Source: Patescibacteria group bacterium
Lineage (GTDB): Bacteria > Patescibacteria > Microgenomatia > Daviesbacterales > UBA10151
Length of the DNA: 22,016 nucleotides
Direction of reading: 5' to 3'
Assembly (NCBI GenBank): GCA_023487645.1
Contig: JAMDBX010000064.1
Span: 1-22,016 of the forward strand
Part shown: positions 20,675-22,016 of the stretch, piece by piece
Layout: every line of letters begins with the position of its first letter
Position numbering within the stretch: position 1 is the stretch's first letter
The notes under the pieces: model-generated
What the model was told of the DNA's origin: nothing
Databases searched by the model: none
The model's input: the letters and a program-made list of their open reading frames with translations, nothing else
Program-made: the position numbers and the translations under genes

Positions 20675-22016
20675 TTAGGTTTGCACCCCAGGAGTATTGG
20701 ACTTGGGTTTAGTCCAAGAAGCAAATTTGCAGCCGGGCCAGTTTTTACAGCCGTAAAAAGTTTTGCCTCGCCGGGTTCGCCTCACCACAATTTCTCCACC
20801 ACACTGCGGGCATTTAGCATCAATTTTTTCTTCCAAAGATTCAGTATGCTTGCAGGCCGGAAACCCGGAACAAGCTAAAAACTTGCCAAATTTACCAATC
20901 CTCACAATCAATTCCTTACCACACTCCGGACACTGCTTACCAGTGTGCTGCACCTCCATCTTCACCTTTTTGGCAGTTTTCTCAGTCTTTTCTAACTTTT
21001 CTTCAAACGGCCCGTAAAATTCCTTAATTGTTGGCTTCCACTGCCTTTCACCTCTGGCGACTTCATCCAGCTCATCTTCCATCCGGGCAGTAAATGAATA
21101 ATCAATAATGTCAGCAAAATATTCCAGTAAAAAATCGGTAACCGTAATACCTAGAGGCGTCGGCACAAACTTCCGTTCAATCTTCTCCACATAAAATCTT
21201 TCTTGAATGGTGGATAAAATCGGGGCGTAAGTGGAAGGACGGCCGATTCCCAGCTCTTCCAATTTCTTAATCAAGGAAGCTTCGGTATAGCGGGGCGGCG
21301 GTTCAGTAAAATGCTGGTTGGGCAAAAGCTGAATCAAATCAAGCAGCTGGTTCTCCGACAATTTGGGCAAAGCTTGTTTCTTTTCTCCTTCTTCTTCATC
21401 GTCCATTTCTTTTCCATAAAGCTTTAACCAGCCATCAAATTTAATGACGCTTCCGGTTGCCCTTAGCAAATACACCTCGGAGGTGGGTTTTGACTCCTCC
21501 GAGGTGGACTGAAATGCCTCCACATCAACCGTAGTTTGATCCATCACTGCCTCACTCATCTGGCAAGCCACAAATCTTTTCCAAATCAAATCGTAAAGCC
21601 TGATATGGTCTCTGTTTAATCCGTCCGCATTTATACTTGCTGCCTGACGCTTGGCGTCTGTCGGCCTGATGGCCTCATGCGCTTCCTGGGCGTTTTTAGA
21701 TTTGGATTTAAAAATCCGGGGAGTTTTTGACAAATAAGACTTGCCGATAAAGTTTTCAATATAATCTCTGACTGCACTAATAGCTTGAACAGATAAATTC
21801 ACTGAATCAGTTCTCATATAAGTAATTAACCCGCGTTCATACAAAGCTTGAGCCAGCATCATGGTTTTTTTGGCGGACATACCAAGCCTGTTGGCAGCGG
21901 TTTGCTGTAAAGTGGAAGTAGTAAAAGGCGCATAGGGGAACCGCCTGACTTCTTTTTGGGTAATTTTGGAAACTGCATATTTTGAGTTTTCCAGATTTTT
22001 GGCATGAGTATCTGCT
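20675..22016 (-). CDS. topA: DNA topoisomerase I, C-terminal part (cut by window edge)
   Basis: This type IA topoisomerase relaxes negative supercoils. The frame enters from the right edge and is open throughout. The catalytic tyrosine is in GLITYMRTDS (codon at 21818-21820), preceded by PYAPFTTSTLQQTAANRLGMSAKK split across the edge region. Later come HEAIRPT, LIKKLEELGIGRPSTYA and SFTARMEDELD. Two C-terminal zinc ribbons follow: CPECGKE...CSGFPAC and CPQCGGE...CKNWPGC. The N-terminal Toprim domain lies outside the window. A palindrome-encoded insert (STSEESKPTSEV) interrupts the region near 21473-21506. The stop is TAA at 20675-20677. Confidence 0.96.
   Translation of the reverse strand, partial: ADTHAKNLENSKYAVSKITQKEVRRFPYAPFTTSTLQQTAANRLGMSAKKTMMLAQALYERGLITYMRTDSVNLSVQAISAVRDYIENFIGKSYLSKTPRIFKSKSKNAQEAHEAIRPTDAKRQAASINADGLNRDHIRLYDLIWKRFVACQMSEAVMDQTTVDVEAFQSTSEESKPTSEVYLLRATGSVIKFDGWLKLYGKEMDDEEEGEKKQALPKLSENQLLDLIQLLPNQHFTEPPPRYTEASLIKKLEELGIGRPSTYAPILSTIQERFYVEKIERKFVPTPLGITVTDFLLEYFADIIDYSFTARMEDELDEVARGERQWKPTIKEFYGPFEEKLEKTEKTAKKVKMEVQHTGKQCPECGKELIVRIGKFGKFLACSGFPACKHTESLEEKIDAKCPQCGGEIVVRRTRRGKTFYGCKNWPGCKFASWTKPKSNTPGVQT
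21473..21506. repeat. Perfect 11-bp inverted repeat inside topA
   Basis: CACCTCGGAGG (21473-21483) is exactly reverse-complementary to CCTCCGAGGTG (21496-21506), with a 12-base centre. It encodes STSEESKPTSEV in frame. The GC-rich stem stands out from the surrounding sequence and resembles the CCTCCG/CGGAGG stem in rpsB. Confidence 0.75.

Overview
The window looks like part of a bacterial chromosome from the Candidate Phyla Radiation, most likely a Microgenomates-type lineage. The support is indirect. Many housekeeping proteins are trimmed (trigger factor without its PPIase domain, ProRS without its editing domain, a 151-residue EF-Ts). Genes are packed into one-strand operons with 1-4 base overlaps. 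Short repeat elements occur both between and inside genes. TGA is used as a stop codon (thyA, dapL, dapB, pyrG) and no gene has an in-frame TGA, so the genetic code is the standard bacterial one.

Almost everything reads on the minus strand, so transcription runs from high to low coordinates. From right to left: the C-terminal part of topA (20675-22016, cut by the right edge); pyrG, tmk and a small membrane protein (16897-19642); a lysine cluster lysC-dapB-dapA-asd-dapL-lysA (10161-16851); a deoxynucleotide cluster of two dCTP-deaminase/dUTPase-fold genes plus thyA and folA (7344-10115); a lone methyltransferase-like gene (6628-7212); a translation and envelope cluster rpsB-tsf-frr-rseP-hypothetical-proS (1815-6423); tig (147-1238); and the start of a HIT-family gene cut by the left edge (1-108). 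Two plus-strand singletons of unknown function break the pattern (1394-1840 and about 19946-20605), and both have good promoters.

The lysine genes encode the diaminopimelate-aminotransferase route from aspartate to lysine, except that no dapF (epimerase) is present here. The dcd, thyA and folA genes together supply dUMP, dTMP and reduced folate; tmk and pyrG supply dTDP and CTP. The rpsB cluster keeps the usual bacterial order but lacks pyrH, uppS and cdsA.

The most interesting layer is non-genic. At least nine short repeats (palindromes and 7-base tandem arrays) sit in leaders, intergenic gaps and, in frame, inside thyA, both dcd genes, rpsB and topA. Other points are a 28-base palindrome that encodes the last residues and stop codons of two convergent genes, two genes whose promoters imply leaderless mRNAs, structured leaders ahead of rpsB and pyrG, and a probable frameshift in the plus-strand gene next to topA. 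I see no tRNA, rRNA, CRISPR array, transposase or known riboswitch.
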